Positions 37,865 to 47,146 of a stretch of 64,000 nt of DNA are shown here, in pieces; position 1 is the stretch's first letter; every line of letters begins with the position of its first letter. The notes under the pieces were generated by a model. It worked only from the letters and a program-made list of their open reading frames with translations. It made no database searches and had not been told where the DNA came from. Source of the stretch: DUQW01 sp050953825 (GTDB lineage Bacteria > Bacillota_I > Bacilli_A > Acholeplasmatales > Acholeplasmataceae); contig JBMNNF010000013.1 of assembly GCA_050953825.1 (NCBI GenBank), positions 310,001-374,000 on the forward strand. The letters are read 5' to 3'. Position numbers and translations under genes: made by a program.

Positions 37865-38019
37865 AGTATGCCTCCTTTGTATCAGATACTTTAACACATT
37901 AAATTAGTGAATACAATGAAAGGGATATTGAAAAAAATTTAATTAGATACAATATAAATATTAAGTTAATTATGAATCATTAAATTATAAGTTACTTCGA
38001 TGTAATAGGGTAATATGCA

Positions 38020-38049
38020 TTGAAGAAAGATGTGTGAAAATGCTATAAT
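38020..38049 (+). promoter_or_regulatory. pta promoter
   Basis: TTGAAG (38020-38025) and TATAAT (38044-38049) are separated by 18 bp, 24 bp ahead of the chosen pta start. Confidence 0.7.
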
Positions 38050-38073
38050 AATAAAAGATGGGGTGTGATTAAT

Positions 38074-39045
38074 ATGTTTAATGAAATGATTAAAAAACTT
38101 AAAGGACAAAATAAACGAATTGTTTTCACTGAAGGTGAAGATATTAGAGTTTTAACTGCTGCTGCAAGACTACTAAATGAAGGGGTTTTAGTTCCGGTAG
38201 TTTTAGGAAGAAGAGATGCAGTTTTAAAATTAGCTAAAGACAACAATTTAGATGTTTCCAAGATGGAAATCATTGAAATTGAAAAATACGCTCAGATGGA
38301 AGAACTAGTTGATAGAATGGCTGAATTAAGAAAAGGCAAGATGACTCGTGAAGAAGTTGAAAAACTCATTACAAGAGGTAACTATTTTGGAACGATGTTA
38401 GTTGAAAGAGGATATGCTCACGGATTATTAGGTGGAGCCACCTATTCAACTGCTGATACTGTAAGACCAGCCTTACAATTAGTTAAAACTAAACCTGGTA
38501 GTAAGATTGTTTCAAGTTCATTTTTAATGAGAAGAGTTAGAGACGGAAAAGAAGAAAGATATATTATGGCCGACTGTGCTATTAACTTACATCCAGATGA
38601 AAATCAAGTAGTTGAAATTGCCCTTCAAAGTGCTGAAACCGCAAAGATTTTCGGAATTGATCCAAAAGTAGTTTTATTATCTTATTCAAGCTACGGTTCA
38701 GGTAAAGGTGAAGATGTTGAAAAGATGACTAATGCTGCCACTAGATTAAAAGAAATGAACTTAGATTTCCCAGTTGATGGCGAATTACAATTTGATGCAG
38801 CGTTCTCAATGGATGTTGCGAAAATTAAAGCGCCACAATCTAAAGTTGCCGGTAAAGCTAACGTCTTTATTTTCCCAGATATTAACGCGGGTAATATTGG
38901 GTATAAGATTGCTCAAAGATTGGGCGACTTTGAAGCTTTAGGACCAATCCTACAAGGATTGAATGCGCCAATTAATGACTTATCTAGAGGTTGTAATACT
39001 GAAGAAGTCTATAAAATGGCAATCATTACAGCTCTACAAAAATAA
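38074..39045 (+). CDS. pta: Phosphate acetyltransferase
   Basis: The 323-residue enzyme interconverts acetyl-CoA and acetyl phosphate, the step before ATP generation by acetate kinase. It has the family features RIVFTEGEDIRVLTAAARLL at the N-terminus, GGATYSTADTVRPALQ, and SYSSYGSGKGEDV and FIFPDINAGNIGYKIAQRLG near the end. Length is typical of short Pta proteins. ATG 38074 lies 10 nt after GGGG; the in-frame GTG at 38065 is too close to that site. It is a single-gene unit with its own terminator. No acetate kinase gene is in the window. Confidence 0.95.
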   Translation: MFNEMIKKLKGQNKRIVFTEGEDIRVLTAAARLLNEGVLVPVVLGRRDAVLKLAKDNNLDVSKMEIIEIEKYAQMEELVDRMAELRKGKMTREEVEKLITRGNYFGTMLVERGYAHGLLGGATYSTADTVRPALQLVKTKPGSKIVSSSFLMRRVRDGKEERYIMADCAINLHPDENQVVEIALQSAETAKIFGIDPKVVLLSYSSYGSGKGEDVEKMTNAATRLKEMNLDFPVDGELQFDAAFSMDVAKIKAPQSKVAGKANVFIFPDINAGNIGYKIAQRLGDFEALGPILQGLNAPINDLSRGCNTEEVYKMAIITALQK

Positions 39046-39081
39046 ATTAAAGAGATAAATAATATAAATACTATTATAAAT

Positions 39082-39120
39082 AAGAGTTTGATTTGATTTA
39101 AGAGTCAAACTTTTATTTTT
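39082..39120 (+). terminator. pta terminator
   Basis: A 10-bp stem, AAGAGTTTGA / TCAAACTTTT (39082-39091, 39105-39114, one G-T pair), is followed by a T-rich tail. A separate TTTCAAA / TTTGAAA inverted repeat lies near 39145-39163 without a T tract. Confidence 0.8.
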
Positions 39121-39263
39121 TCACACAATTTAAGGCTAATCACATTTCAAATTTAGTTTGAAATTTAATTACTTAAAAAACTTATAAAAAGAACTCAAAA
39201 TATAATGAAAGTTTATGAAAAAATAGCGAAAAATCAATCATTTTACTTTCATTTCTTTTTCGC

Positions 39264-39292
39264 TTGTATTTGCTTTCGGTATCAACTATAAT
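39264..39292 (+). promoter_or_regulatory. Promoter of the ribonucleotide reductase genes
   Basis: TTGTAT (39264-39269) and TATAAT (39287-39292) are separated by 17 bp. I looked for paired NrdR boxes here and found none convincing. Confidence 0.75.
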
Positions 39293-39335
39293 GTATGTAC
39301 GGAATTAGAAAGAAGAAATAAAAGGGGGAAGTAAA

Positions 39336-41687
39336 ATGATTAGACAAATAAGAAAAAGAGACGGAAGATTACAAAAATTTGATCCAACAAAAATTGCAGT
39401 TGCAATTAATAAAGCTTTTGGTGGAACCAGAGATCTAGAATCATTTACGTATGCCGCAGAAATAGTTAAAAAATTAAATGAATTAAATGTAGAAGTAATT
39501 GACATTGAACATGTCCAAGATGAAGTAGAAAAATATTTAATGGGTGTTGACCAAGTGGTTGCGAAGAAATATATTTTATATCGTCGCGATCGCGAAAGAG
39601 CACGCCATGCTAAAGAAACAGTCTTTAACTATAAAAAGACTGTTGAAGACTATTTAAAGATTGAAGACTGGAGAGTTAAAGAAAACTCAACTGTTAATTA
39701 TTCTTTAGGTGGATTGATTTTAAATAACTCTGGTGCCATTACTGCTAACTATTGGTTATCAGAAGTTTATGACGAAGAGATTAGTAATGCTCATAGAAAT
39801 GCCGATATTCATATTCATGACTTGTCAATGTTATCAGCTTATTGTGCAGGATGGGATTTAGAACAATTAATTAAAGAAGGTGTTGGTGGTGTTGAAGGTA
39901 AAATTACTTCTAAACCAGCTAAACACTTAGGAACTTTAGCTAACCAAATGGTTAACTTCTTAGGAATTATGCAAAATGAATGGGCTGGCGCTCAAGCATT
40001 TTCATCATTTGATACTTATTTAGCGCCATTTGTCAAAGCTGATAATTTATCATATGATGATGTTAAACAAGCCATCCAATCATTTGTCTTTGGTGTTAAT
40101 ACACCAAGCCGTTGGGGCTGTCAAGCACCATTTACTAACATTACTTTAGACTGGGTCGTTCCAAGCGATTTAGCCGAAAGACCAGCTTTAGTTGGTGGTA
40201 AAGAAATGGATTTCAAATATAAAGATTGCCAAAAAGAAATGGATATGGTTAATAAAGCGTTCTTAGAAGTAATGATTGAAGGGGATGCTAATGGTCGAGG
40301 ATTCCAATATCCAATTCCAACTTATTCAATTACTCGTGAATTTGATTGGTCAGATACTGAAAATAATCGTTTATTATTTGAAATGACTGCTAAATATGGT
40401 ACTCCTTATTTCTCAAATTATATTAACTCAGATATGGAACCATCAGATGTTAGATCTATGTGCTGTCGTTTAAGATTAGACTTAAGAGAGTTAAGAAAGA
40501 AATCAGGTGGATATTTTGGAGCCGGTTCGAATACTGGTTCAGTTGGGGTTGTGACAATTAATTTACCAAGAGTTGCCTATCTTTCGGAAAGTGAAGAAGA
40601 ATTTTATGAAAGACTAGGTCACTTAATGGATTTATCAGCTCGTTCATTAAAGATGAAACGTAATGTAGTTACTCAATTACTTGAAGCTGGATTATATCCA
40701 TATACGAAACGTTATTTAGGACATTTTGATAATCACTTCTCAACAATTGGTTTAATCGGAATGAACGAAGCTGGATTAAACGCTAGTTGGTTAAGAAAAG
40801 ACTTAACTCATAAAGAAACTCAAGACTTTGCTGAAGATGTTTTAAACTTTATGAGGGAAAGATTATCAGATTACCAAGAATTATATGGTGATTTATATAA
40901 CTTAGAAGCGACTCCAGCAGAATCAACAACATATCGTTTAGCGAAACATGATAAAGCGAGATATCATGATATTATTACTGCATCAGAAGATGGAGATACT
41001 CCGTATTATACTAACTCATCACATTTACCAGTTGGTTATACTGAGTCAGTATCTGAAGCATTGAAGATTCAAGATCGATTACAAGTTTTATATACATCAG
41101 GAACTGTCTTCCACGCATTTTTAGGTCAAAAACTTCAAAGCTGGCAAGCGGCAGCTAATGTTGTTAGAAAGATTGCTGAAAACTTTAAATTACCATATTT
41201 CACATTATCACCAACTTATTCAATTTGTCCAGAACATGGTTATTTAAATGGTGAAGAATCTACTTGTCATATTTGTGGTGCTGAAACTGAAGTATATTCA
41301 AGAATTACTGGATACTATCGACCACTTAAAAACTGGAATGATGGTAAACAAAAGGAATTTAGAGATCGTAAAGAATATGTCATTAATACAACCGATATTA
41401 TTGAAAATGCCATTAAACAAGCCCAACAAGAAATTAAAAAAACTAGTTGTAAAAAAGAGGATGCTCACTTAATGTTATTTACTACTGAACAATGTCCAAA
41501 TTGTACAATGATTAAAAAATTCTTAGAAAAAGAAAATATCAAATACGACATCATAGTAGCTGATAAAGAATTAGAATTAACGAATAAATATCAAGTTAGA
41601 CAAGTCCCAACATTAATTGTTGAAGCTGACGGTTCAGTCGAATCCTACAATAACTTTTCCAATATTGTCAAATATATCAATAGTTAA
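39336..41687 (+). CDS. nrdD: Anaerobic ribonucleoside-triphosphate reductase with fused glutaredoxin domain
   Basis: This is a class III reductase of 783 residues. An ATP-cone (about 1-90: RQIRKRDGRLQKFDP) leads into the ten-stranded barrel with the N-terminal cysteine in SAYCAGWD, the central pair C376-C377 (SMCCRLRLD), the zinc site (CPEHGYLN, CHICG) and the radical glycine G659 in RITGYYRP. Residues about 710-783 are a glutaredoxin-like domain with CPNC (C720, C723). Redoxin-dependent class III reductases are known; here the electron donor is built in. AAGGGGGAAG precedes the ATG. A weak terminator separates it from the nrdG fusion downstream. Confidence 0.93.
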   Translation: MIRQIRKRDGRLQKFDPTKIAVAINKAFGGTRDLESFTYAAEIVKKLNELNVEVIDIEHVQDEVEKYLMGVDQVVAKKYILYRRDRERARHAKETVFNYKKTVEDYLKIEDWRVKENSTVNYSLGGLILNNSGAITANYWLSEVYDEEISNAHRNADIHIHDLSMLSAYCAGWDLEQLIKEGVGGVEGKITSKPAKHLGTLANQMVNFLGIMQNEWAGAQAFSSFDTYLAPFVKADNLSYDDVKQAIQSFVFGVNTPSRWGCQAPFTNITLDWVVPSDLAERPALVGGKEMDFKYKDCQKEMDMVNKAFLEVMIEGDANGRGFQYPIPTYSITREFDWSDTENNRLLFEMTAKYGTPYFSNYINSDMEPSDVRSMCCRLRLDLRELRKKSGGYFGAGSNTGSVGVVTINLPRVAYLSESEEEFYERLGHLMDLSARSLKMKRNVVTQLLEAGLYPYTKRYLGHFDNHFSTIGLIGMNEAGLNASWLRKDLTHKETQDFAEDVLNFMRERLSDYQELYGDLYNLEATPAESTTYRLAKHDKARYHDIITASEDGDTPYYTNSSHLPVGYTESVSEALKIQDRLQVLYTSGTVFHAFLGQKLQSWQAAANVVRKIAENFKLPYFTLSPTYSICPEHGYLNGEESTCHICGAETEVYSRITGYYRPLKNWNDGKQKEFRDRKEYVINTTDIIENAIKQAQQEIKKTSCKKEDAHLMLFTTEQCPNCTMIKKFLEKENIKYDIIVADKELELTNKYQVRQVPTLIVEADGSVESYNNFSNIVKYINS

Positions 41688-41694
41688 TTAACAA

Positions 41695-41719
41695 AAAAGA
41701 GGCACTTGATGCCTCTTTT
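41695..41719 (+). terminator. Intercistronic terminator between the nrd genes
   Basis: A perfect 10-bp stem, AAAAGAGGCA / TGCCTCTTTT, with loop CTTGA has only four terminal Ts. I see no promoter before 41738, so partial read-through probably sets a lower level of the activase fusion than of the reductase. Confidence 0.75.
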
Positions 41720-41737
41720 ATCTCAAGAGGTTCAAAT

Positions 41738-44452
41738 ATGATCCAAAAAATTAGAAAACGTGACGGACGTTATGTTAAATTTAATGAAAACAAAATTACT
41801 GAAGCCATTCAAAAGGCGATTTTAGCCGTTGAGGCTGAAGTAACTTTAAATAAAACTTACCGAATGACTAAAGAAGTCGTAAAAAGAATTGAAGAAGAAA
41901 CTCCAGAAGGAAGAATTCCAACTGTGGAGAGTGTTCAAGATATCGTTGAAAAAGTATTAATGGCTTCGAAACTACCAGAAGTTGCCAAAGCGTATATTTT
42001 GTATCGTGAAGAAAGATCACGCGTCCGTGATCGTGAAACGCGATTAATGAAAACTTTCCAAGAAATTGAACACGATAAAAAAACGACTTCTAACTTCTTA
42101 TTAAAACGCGGTGACTTTCATTATGAAAATCCAACTAAATCAATTCTTGCCTACGGTAGAGAAGGGGCTAAAGAATATAATAAGATGTTTACCATTAACC
42201 CAGAATACGTTAAGATGCATGAAGATGGCGACATCTTCATTAAAGAAATCGAATATTACGCTTCATCATTTAATACTCTTCAAATTAATTCTAAAAGAAT
42301 TATTGAAAACGGTATTATTAAAGACAATATCGTCTTTAAAAAAGCCAATACGATTGATGATTATTTAGTCTTTTTATCATACATTATTTTAAAAGCTGAA
42401 AGTGATATTTATGGAGGAATTCAAATTCCTGATTTTGATTTCGTACTCGCAGAGGCGGTTAAGAAAAATCATTATTTGATTTTACTATCAACTTTAGAAA
42501 AATATTTAACATTTCAAAAAATTAATCTAGATTTATCCCAGATTAAAAGAATTGAAGATATTGAACAATTAGACATTCCTTTGGAAACTTTAGATCATAT
42601 TAAAAATATAGCAAATATTGAATTAGAAAAAGAATTATATCATTCATTAGTAAAATTCTTACAAGGATTAAAAATGATGTCAAGTAAAAATCAAAGTGGC
42701 ATTGTTAATTTATCCATTGCCTATGGTACTGATCAAAGTTTATATGGTCGCTTAGTCACTAAAAATATTTTATTAGCGACTCAGGAGGGGGCCTCCGGCC
42801 ACCTCTACACCACCCCAGTTCAAATCTTTAAAGTTAAAGATGGGGTTAATTATAATAAGCGTGATCCAAATTATGACTTATATCAATTAGCAATTGAAAC
42901 ACAAGCGTTAAGAATGTATCCTAACTTTATGTTTTTAGATGCTACCGCTAATCAATTAGATGAAATTGATACTTTAAGAGAACTTTCTTATAGTGCATCT
43001 AGAAATAGAATCGCGACTAACGTGATTGATTATAACCAATCACCATTAGGTCGTGGTAGTTTAGGCGAAACAATCATTAACTTACCGCGAGTTGCCTTAA
43101 ACTCAAGAAATGTTGAAGACTTTTATAATAAATTAGGTTCATTATTGAATAAAGTAATTAATCAATTACTTGATAAATATAAAAACTTATCAAGTTTAAA
43201 ATCACTCCACTTGCCATTTTTAATGAAAGATCAAGCGTGGCGTGATTCAAATAGTTTACATGGTAATGATAATCTTAACCAAGTCATTAAAAATGGCTCA
43301 CTTGATGTTGGTTTTATTGGATTAGCGGAAGCGTTAGAAGCGTTAATTGGTTCACATCACGGACAAACCGATGAAGCGCGCCAGTTAGGACTGGATATTA
43401 TTAAACATATCAACGAATTACTTAATTTAGCCAAAGAGAAATACGGTCTTAACTTTCAACTAGTGGCTTCATCAAAAGTTGATTTAGTTGAAAACTTCGT
43501 TTTAAAAGACCAACAAAAATATGGAATTATTAAAAATGTGACTGATAAATCATTTTATACTGACTCATTCCATATTCCGTCCAACTATCCAATTAATGCC
43601 GAAAATAAAATTATTATTGAAGCTCCGTATCACGCTTTAATTCCTGGAGGGCATATTACCTATATTGAATTAGGTGGAGAACAAAAAAATAAAGTTAGTT
43701 CAATTAAAGGATTACTAAAATTAATGAAAAAACATGATATTGCCTATGCGGCCATTAATCATCAATTAGATTTTCATCCTAGTTGCGGGTTTATTGGAGA
43801 AATTAATTCCAATAAATGTCCTAAATGCGATATGATCGAAAGTTTAGAAAGACCTTTCTTTAGGTATCGTCGGATTAATGATTTATTAATTTCGCCAATT
43901 AATTTGGAAACTTTTGAACATGAAGAAGTTGATTTAAGAGTGACTCACATTAATAACTTAATGCGAGTTTCTGGATTCGTTCATGACTCGATTGTTGATG
44001 GACCCGGCTTAAGATTTGTCGTCTTTACTCAAGGATGTTTAATAGGATGTCCAGGATGTCATAATCCAGAGACTTGGGATCCAGATGGTGGTACTTTAGT
44101 TGAGTTAGACGATATCGTGAAAATGTGGCGTAGTAACCCATTAATTGAAGGTGTAACCTTTAGTGGTGGTGATCCCCTCTTACAACCAGATAAAGTTCTT
44201 TATTTAGCTAAAAAGGCTAAAGAAAGTCAGTTATCAATTGTTTTATATTCTGGTAGATACTATGAAGAATTATTAGAATTAAATAATCCTTTTATTAATG
44301 AAATCTTAGAAATTGTTGATATTTTAATTGATGGACCATTTGTGATAGCCCAACTCAATTTAAACTTACAATATCGTGGTAGTGAAAACCAAAGAGTAAT
44401 TGATTTAGTAAAAACTAGAGAAAGTGGAAAAATCGAACTTTTAATAGTATAA
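41738..44452 (+). CDS. Fusion of a degenerate NrdD-like domain with an NrdG radical-SAM activase
   Basis: The 904-residue protein starts with an ATP-cone (IRKRDGRYVKFNENKITEAI), followed by an NrdD-like barrel (about 110-735) and a radical-SAM domain (about 745-904). The NrdD part keeps landmarks such as ETIINLPRVALNSRN, HPSCGFIGE and CPKC. It has T180 where the N-terminal cysteine should be, no cysteine in the central loop (ELSYSASRNRI) and D715 in RRINDLL where RRVCGYL carries the radical glycine. The NrdG part is intact: C767, C771, C774 in CLIGCPGC and the SAM motif TFSGGDPLLQ. It probably activates the NrdD encoded upstream. AAGAGG precedes the ATG. Confidence 0.88.
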   Translation: MIQKIRKRDGRYVKFNENKITEAIQKAILAVEAEVTLNKTYRMTKEVVKRIEEETPEGRIPTVESVQDIVEKVLMASKLPEVAKAYILYREERSRVRDRETRLMKTFQEIEHDKKTTSNFLLKRGDFHYENPTKSILAYGREGAKEYNKMFTINPEYVKMHEDGDIFIKEIEYYASSFNTLQINSKRIIENGIIKDNIVFKKANTIDDYLVFLSYIILKAESDIYGGIQIPDFDFVLAEAVKKNHYLILLSTLEKYLTFQKINLDLSQIKRIEDIEQLDIPLETLDHIKNIANIELEKELYHSLVKFLQGLKMMSSKNQSGIVNLSIAYGTDQSLYGRLVTKNILLATQEGASGHLYTTPVQIFKVKDGVNYNKRDPNYDLYQLAIETQALRMYPNFMFLDATANQLDEIDTLRELSYSASRNRIATNVIDYNQSPLGRGSLGETIINLPRVALNSRNVEDFYNKLGSLLNKVINQLLDKYKNLSSLKSLHLPFLMKDQAWRDSNSLHGNDNLNQVIKNGSLDVGFIGLAEALEALIGSHHGQTDEARQLGLDIIKHINELLNLAKEKYGLNFQLVASSKVDLVENFVLKDQQKYGIIKNVTDKSFYTDSFHIPSNYPINAENKIIIEAPYHALIPGGHITYIELGGEQKNKVSSIKGLLKLMKKHDIAYAAINHQLDFHPSCGFIGEINSNKCPKCDMIESLERPFFRYRRINDLLISPINLETFEHEEVDLRVTHINNLMRVSGFVHDSIVDGPGLRFVVFTQGCLIGCPGCHNPETWDPDGGTLVELDDIVKMWRSNPLIEGVTFSGGDPLLQPDKVLYLAKKAKESQLSIVLYSGRYYEELLELNNPFINEILEIVDILIDGPFVIAQLNLNLQYRGSENQRVIDLVKTRESGKIELLIV

Positions 44453-44453
44453 T
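44425..44453 (+). promoter_or_regulatory. Lipid kinase promoter
   Basis: TGGAAA (44425-44430) and TATAAT (44448-44453) are separated by 17 bp inside the end of the nrdG fusion gene. The predicted start of transcription (about 44460) is at the ATG of the next gene, suggesting a leaderless mRNA. Confidence 0.6.
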
Positions 44454-44460
44454 ACAATTA

Positions 44461-45369
44461 ATGAAAGCGATTATGTTAATCAATCCGGCTAGCGGAAGAG
44501 AAAAAGTTGATAAGATAGTTGAAGTAGCCAAACGCAAATTTAATGAAAGAGATTATCACCTTGACGTTTATTTTTCTACGTGTCCGAATGATTTAACTGA
44601 AAAAGCGTATTTGTGGGCCCACGATTATGACACTTATATTGTCTGTGGTGGTGATGGCACCGTTAATGAGGTCATTAACGGCGTCATGAAATCCGATATA
44701 AGGCCAAGTATCGCAATCGTTCCATTAGGAACGGTTAACGATATTGCGAAAATCTTTGGGATTCCTAAAAAGGTTGACCAAAATTTAGATTTAATTTTTG
44801 ATTTAGAACCAGTCGCTACTGACATTAACCAAATCAATGATCGTTACTTTGTCTATGTCGCCGCTGCTGGCTATCTAACCGCCGTTAGTTATGATGCCGA
44901 CCGTGAAGAAAAGAAGAAATACGGTTCTTTAGCATATCTAAAAACCGGGATTAGAGAGTTAAGGCAAAAACCATTTTTTAAAGCGAAAATTGAATGTAAT
45001 AATGAAACTTATACTAAATACGTTTCCTTATTACTGGTATTATCAGCTAATCAATTTGGTGGAATGAAATTATTTCGATTTTCCAAACAAACAAAATTAA
45101 ATGATGGTTTATTTGATTTGAGGGTTTTCTCATATAAAAGAATTTCCTTATTATTTAGATTAGTTTTATTTATTTTAAGAGCTGGTAAGAAACAATATCA
45201 TGAATTACAGTTTTCAACTAATCACGCCATTATTACTCCACTTGAAGATAAAGAAGTTAATTGGAACGCTGATGGTGAATTAGTGACTAAAGGAAAAGTA
45301 GAAATTAAATCATTTAAGCAAGCCCTTAAGTTTTATGTTCATCCGAAAAGAATTAAAAAATTGTATTAA
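44461..45369 (+). CDS. Diacylglycerol/lipid kinase, DagK/YegS type
   Basis: The 302-residue protein has the lipid-kinase catalytic domain: IMLINPASGREKVDKI start, nucleotide loop CGGDGTVNEVING (about residues 61-73) and IVPLGTVNDIAKIFGIP (about 83-99), followed by the beta-sandwich C-terminal domain. It would phosphorylate diacylglycerol or a similar lipid at the membrane. No Shine-Dalgarno sequence precedes the ATG, and a promoter sits at leaderless spacing. A strong bidirectional terminator follows. Confidence 0.88.
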   Translation: MKAIMLINPASGREKVDKIVEVAKRKFNERDYHLDVYFSTCPNDLTEKAYLWAHDYDTYIVCGGDGTVNEVINGVMKSDIRPSIAIVPLGTVNDIAKIFGIPKKVDQNLDLIFDLEPVATDINQINDRYFVYVAAAGYLTAVSYDADREEKKKYGSLAYLKTGIRELRQKPFFKAKIECNNETYTKYVSLLLVLSANQFGGMKLFRFSKQTKLNDGLFDLRVFSYKRISLLFRLVLFILRAGKKQYHELQFSTNHAIITPLEDKEVNWNADGELVTKGKVEIKSFKQALKFYVHPKRIKKLY

Positions 45370-45403
45370 AAAAGCTATCATACAGCGCGATATGATAGCT
45401 TTT
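45370..45403. terminator. Bidirectional terminator
   Basis: A perfect 13-bp stem, AAAAGCTATCATA / TATGATAGCTTTT, with an 8-nt loop serves the lipid kinase on the plus strand and the zinc-ribbon gene on the minus strand. Confidence 0.9.
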
Positions 45404-45416
45404 ATTATCATCATTG

Positions 45417-45737
45417 TTAAATAGTAGTTACTAAAATTACGAATAATGTCCAAAAGAGAAATGAACCAATCGAAAGCCAAAATCCGATTTTCGATTGTTT
45501 TTGATAATTATATTTTAAAATACCAATTAATCCGGTGATAAAGCCAACTAATGAACCAACAAATGGTAATGGTCCAAAACCTAAGGAACCAAAGACAATT
45601 GAAACGACCGCCAGTGATTTACCACGGGGGTCTTTTTCGACTTTCGGTGTTTCATTTCGCATAATCAGTTCACCACAATTGGTACATACTTTATCGCCAG
45701 GATATAGCTTGTTTCCACAATTGGTGCAGTAATTCAT
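45417..45737 (-). CDS. Zinc-ribbon membrane protein
   Basis: The 106-residue protein has an N-terminal zinc ribbon (CTNCGNKLYPGDKVCTNCG, residues about 3-21), a charged linker and two or three C-terminal membrane segments (LAVVSIVFGSLGFGPL, LVGFITGLIGIL, IGFWLSIGSFLFWTLFVILV). Such short proteins are common in Firmicutes and have no assigned function. ATG 45737 is 6 nt from GGAG; a TTG two codons upstream is less likely. It lies just downstream of tRNA-Trp on the same strand and may be read from that promoter. Confidence 0.75.
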   Translation of the reverse strand: MNYCTNCGNKLYPGDKVCTNCGELIMRNETPKVEKDPRGKSLAVVSIVFGSLGFGPLPFVGSLVGFITGLIGILKYNYQKQSKIGFWLSIGSFLFWTLFVILVTTI

Positions 45738-45767
45738 AAGCAACTCCTAAACATATATTATATTAAA

Positions 45768-45842
45768 TGGCAGGGGCAGAAGGATTCGAACCCTCACTGA
45801 AGGTTTTGGAGACCCGCGTGCTACCGTTGACACCATGCCCCC
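45768..45842 (-). tRNA. tRNA-Trp (CCA)
   Basis: The 75-nt cloverleaf on the minus strand has acceptor GGGGGCA / TGCCCCT (G-T at position 1), anticodon loop CTCCAAA (anticodon CCA), GGTTCGAAT T-loop and an encoded CCA. A CCA anticodon reads only TGG, in line with TGA being a stop. Confidence 0.95.
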
Positions 45843-45852
45843 AGCACAATTT

Positions 45853-45880
45853 ATTATATCATATGTTAGTTTATTTTAAA
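45853..45880 (-). promoter_or_regulatory. tRNA-Trp promoter
   Basis: On the minus strand, TTTAAA (45875-45880) and TATAAT (45853-45858) are separated by 16 bp, about 10 bp before the tRNA. Confidence 0.6.
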
Positions 45881-45892
45881 ATTTATCGTTAT

Positions 45893-47056
45893 TTATGATA
45901 AATTATTATCGTCATTATCACTAGCTTCAATGTCGGCATTGATGACAGGAGCGTCAAGAGTAGAATCTAATGATTTAGAATTTTCTTTATATTGGGCCTC
46001 CATTGAAGTTTTAGGTTCTAATGATTTAACAGTAGAAGCAGCGACTTCTTTCGCTCTTTTTCTTTGTTGTACTTTAGCAACTACAAATTTATTAAAGAAC
46101 ATAAAATATGCAGTTAATAAAATAATCAAACCAATAATTAAGGTAGTTACAATAACGCTACCATTATATTTAGACAAATCTAATTCTTCATAAGATAAAC
46201 CTAAATTTTGGGCTTCAGTCGCAGTTGGCATATCACCAGATATTTCAGCTTTAGTAAAAGTATAATCTGATGTTTTAGCAGTTAAATCATGAACAAATAT
46301 TGGGAATTCTCCAGGAACATTATGATGTTCCATTCCTCCATCAGAATTAACAATAAATAATGATTCATAATTAGTTTCTTTGCCAGTTTCTTCATCAACA
46401 TAAACTCTTGCGATATGAAGTTCGACTAATTCTGGTCGACCTTCTTCGCCATCGCGAAGAATTCCAGTAGTTTCAAAAATTGCTGGATACATTGGACTAA
46501 TGACATAACCATCATCTACCTTAGCATTTTTAGTAATACTTTCAGCTAATGGACGATCAAATCGTGGATAAATTTTAAATAAATATTTTTCTTTAGTGTC
46601 ATATTCACGCTCAAATTGCATTAAATCTTCAAAGGTACCATCAGATTTTTTATATTGTAAATCAGCGATTTCGATAACATATCCTTCACCAACAACTTTT
46701 TTGGGGAAGAAGTATAGTTTATAACTGACTCTAGTAAATCTAGCACGATAAATATTTAAAGTAAATAATAAATCTGACGCTTCACCATCATTTTGAGTAT
46801 AGGTATAAATTGGAGTTTTATCATAAAATCCATTAGAGACAGTTACATAAGCATCTAAATATTCTTTATTTTCGTCATATTTTTCATAAAGAGGAAAAAC
46901 ATCTTTTTCATGGTATTTACCAGATCTACCCATTAAAGAGCTGTTATAAAACATTCCAATTATCATAAATGTAGCAACACCAAATAAGACATATCCAATA
47001 ATTTGAATAATTCTTCCTTTTGTAGTATTTCTATTATTATTTTGTTGCGTGTTCAT
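45893..47056 (-). CDS. Membrane-anchored extracellular protein, unknown family
   Basis: The 387-residue protein has two membrane helices (IIGYVLFGVATFMIIGMF, about 21-38, and SVIVTTLIIGLIILLTAYFM, about 305-325). They flank a roughly 260-residue domain expected outside the cell. The C-terminal about 60 residues are cytoplasmic: basic, then acidic and disordered. I recognise no domain. The external part is rich in Tyr/Phe beta strands (YRARFTRVSYKLYFFPKKVV). GAGGTG precedes the ATG; the promoter is at 47080-47109. Confidence 0.75.
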   Translation of the reverse strand: MNTQQNNNRNTTKGRIIQIIGYVLFGVATFMIIGMFYNSSLMGRSGKYHEKDVFPLYEKYDENKEYLDAYVTVSNGFYDKTPIYTYTQNDGEASDLLFTLNIYRARFTRVSYKLYFFPKKVVGEGYVIEIADLQYKKSDGTFEDLMQFEREYDTKEKYLFKIYPRFDRPLAESITKNAKVDDGYVISPMYPAIFETTGILRDGEEGRPELVELHIARVYVDEETGKETNYESLFIVNSDGGMEHHNVPGEFPIFVHDLTAKTSDYTFTKAEISGDMPTATEAQNLGLSYEELDLSKYNGSVIVTTLIIGLIILLTAYFMFFNKFVVAKVQQRKRAKEVAASTVKSLEPKTSMEAQYKENSKSLDSTLDAPVINADIEASDNDDNNLS

Positions 47057-47079
47057 AAAATTTCACCTCAGTCTATATA

Positions 47080-47109
47080 ATAATATCAAAAACACCCTAT
47101 AAATTTCAA
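47080..47109 (-). promoter_or_regulatory. Promoter of the 45893-47056 gene
   Basis: On the minus strand, TTGAAA (47104-47109) and TATTAT (47080-47085) are separated by 18 bp. Confidence 0.55.
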
Positions 47110-47146
47110 ATTATAAGATATATTTAATACAATATAATAATATCAT

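Noticed and set aside
39121..39335. NrdR boxes upstream of the reductase genes
   Set aside because: I looked for a pair of ACACWATATA-type boxes and found only a loose TATAAT-like match and an unrelated TTTCAAA inverted repeat.
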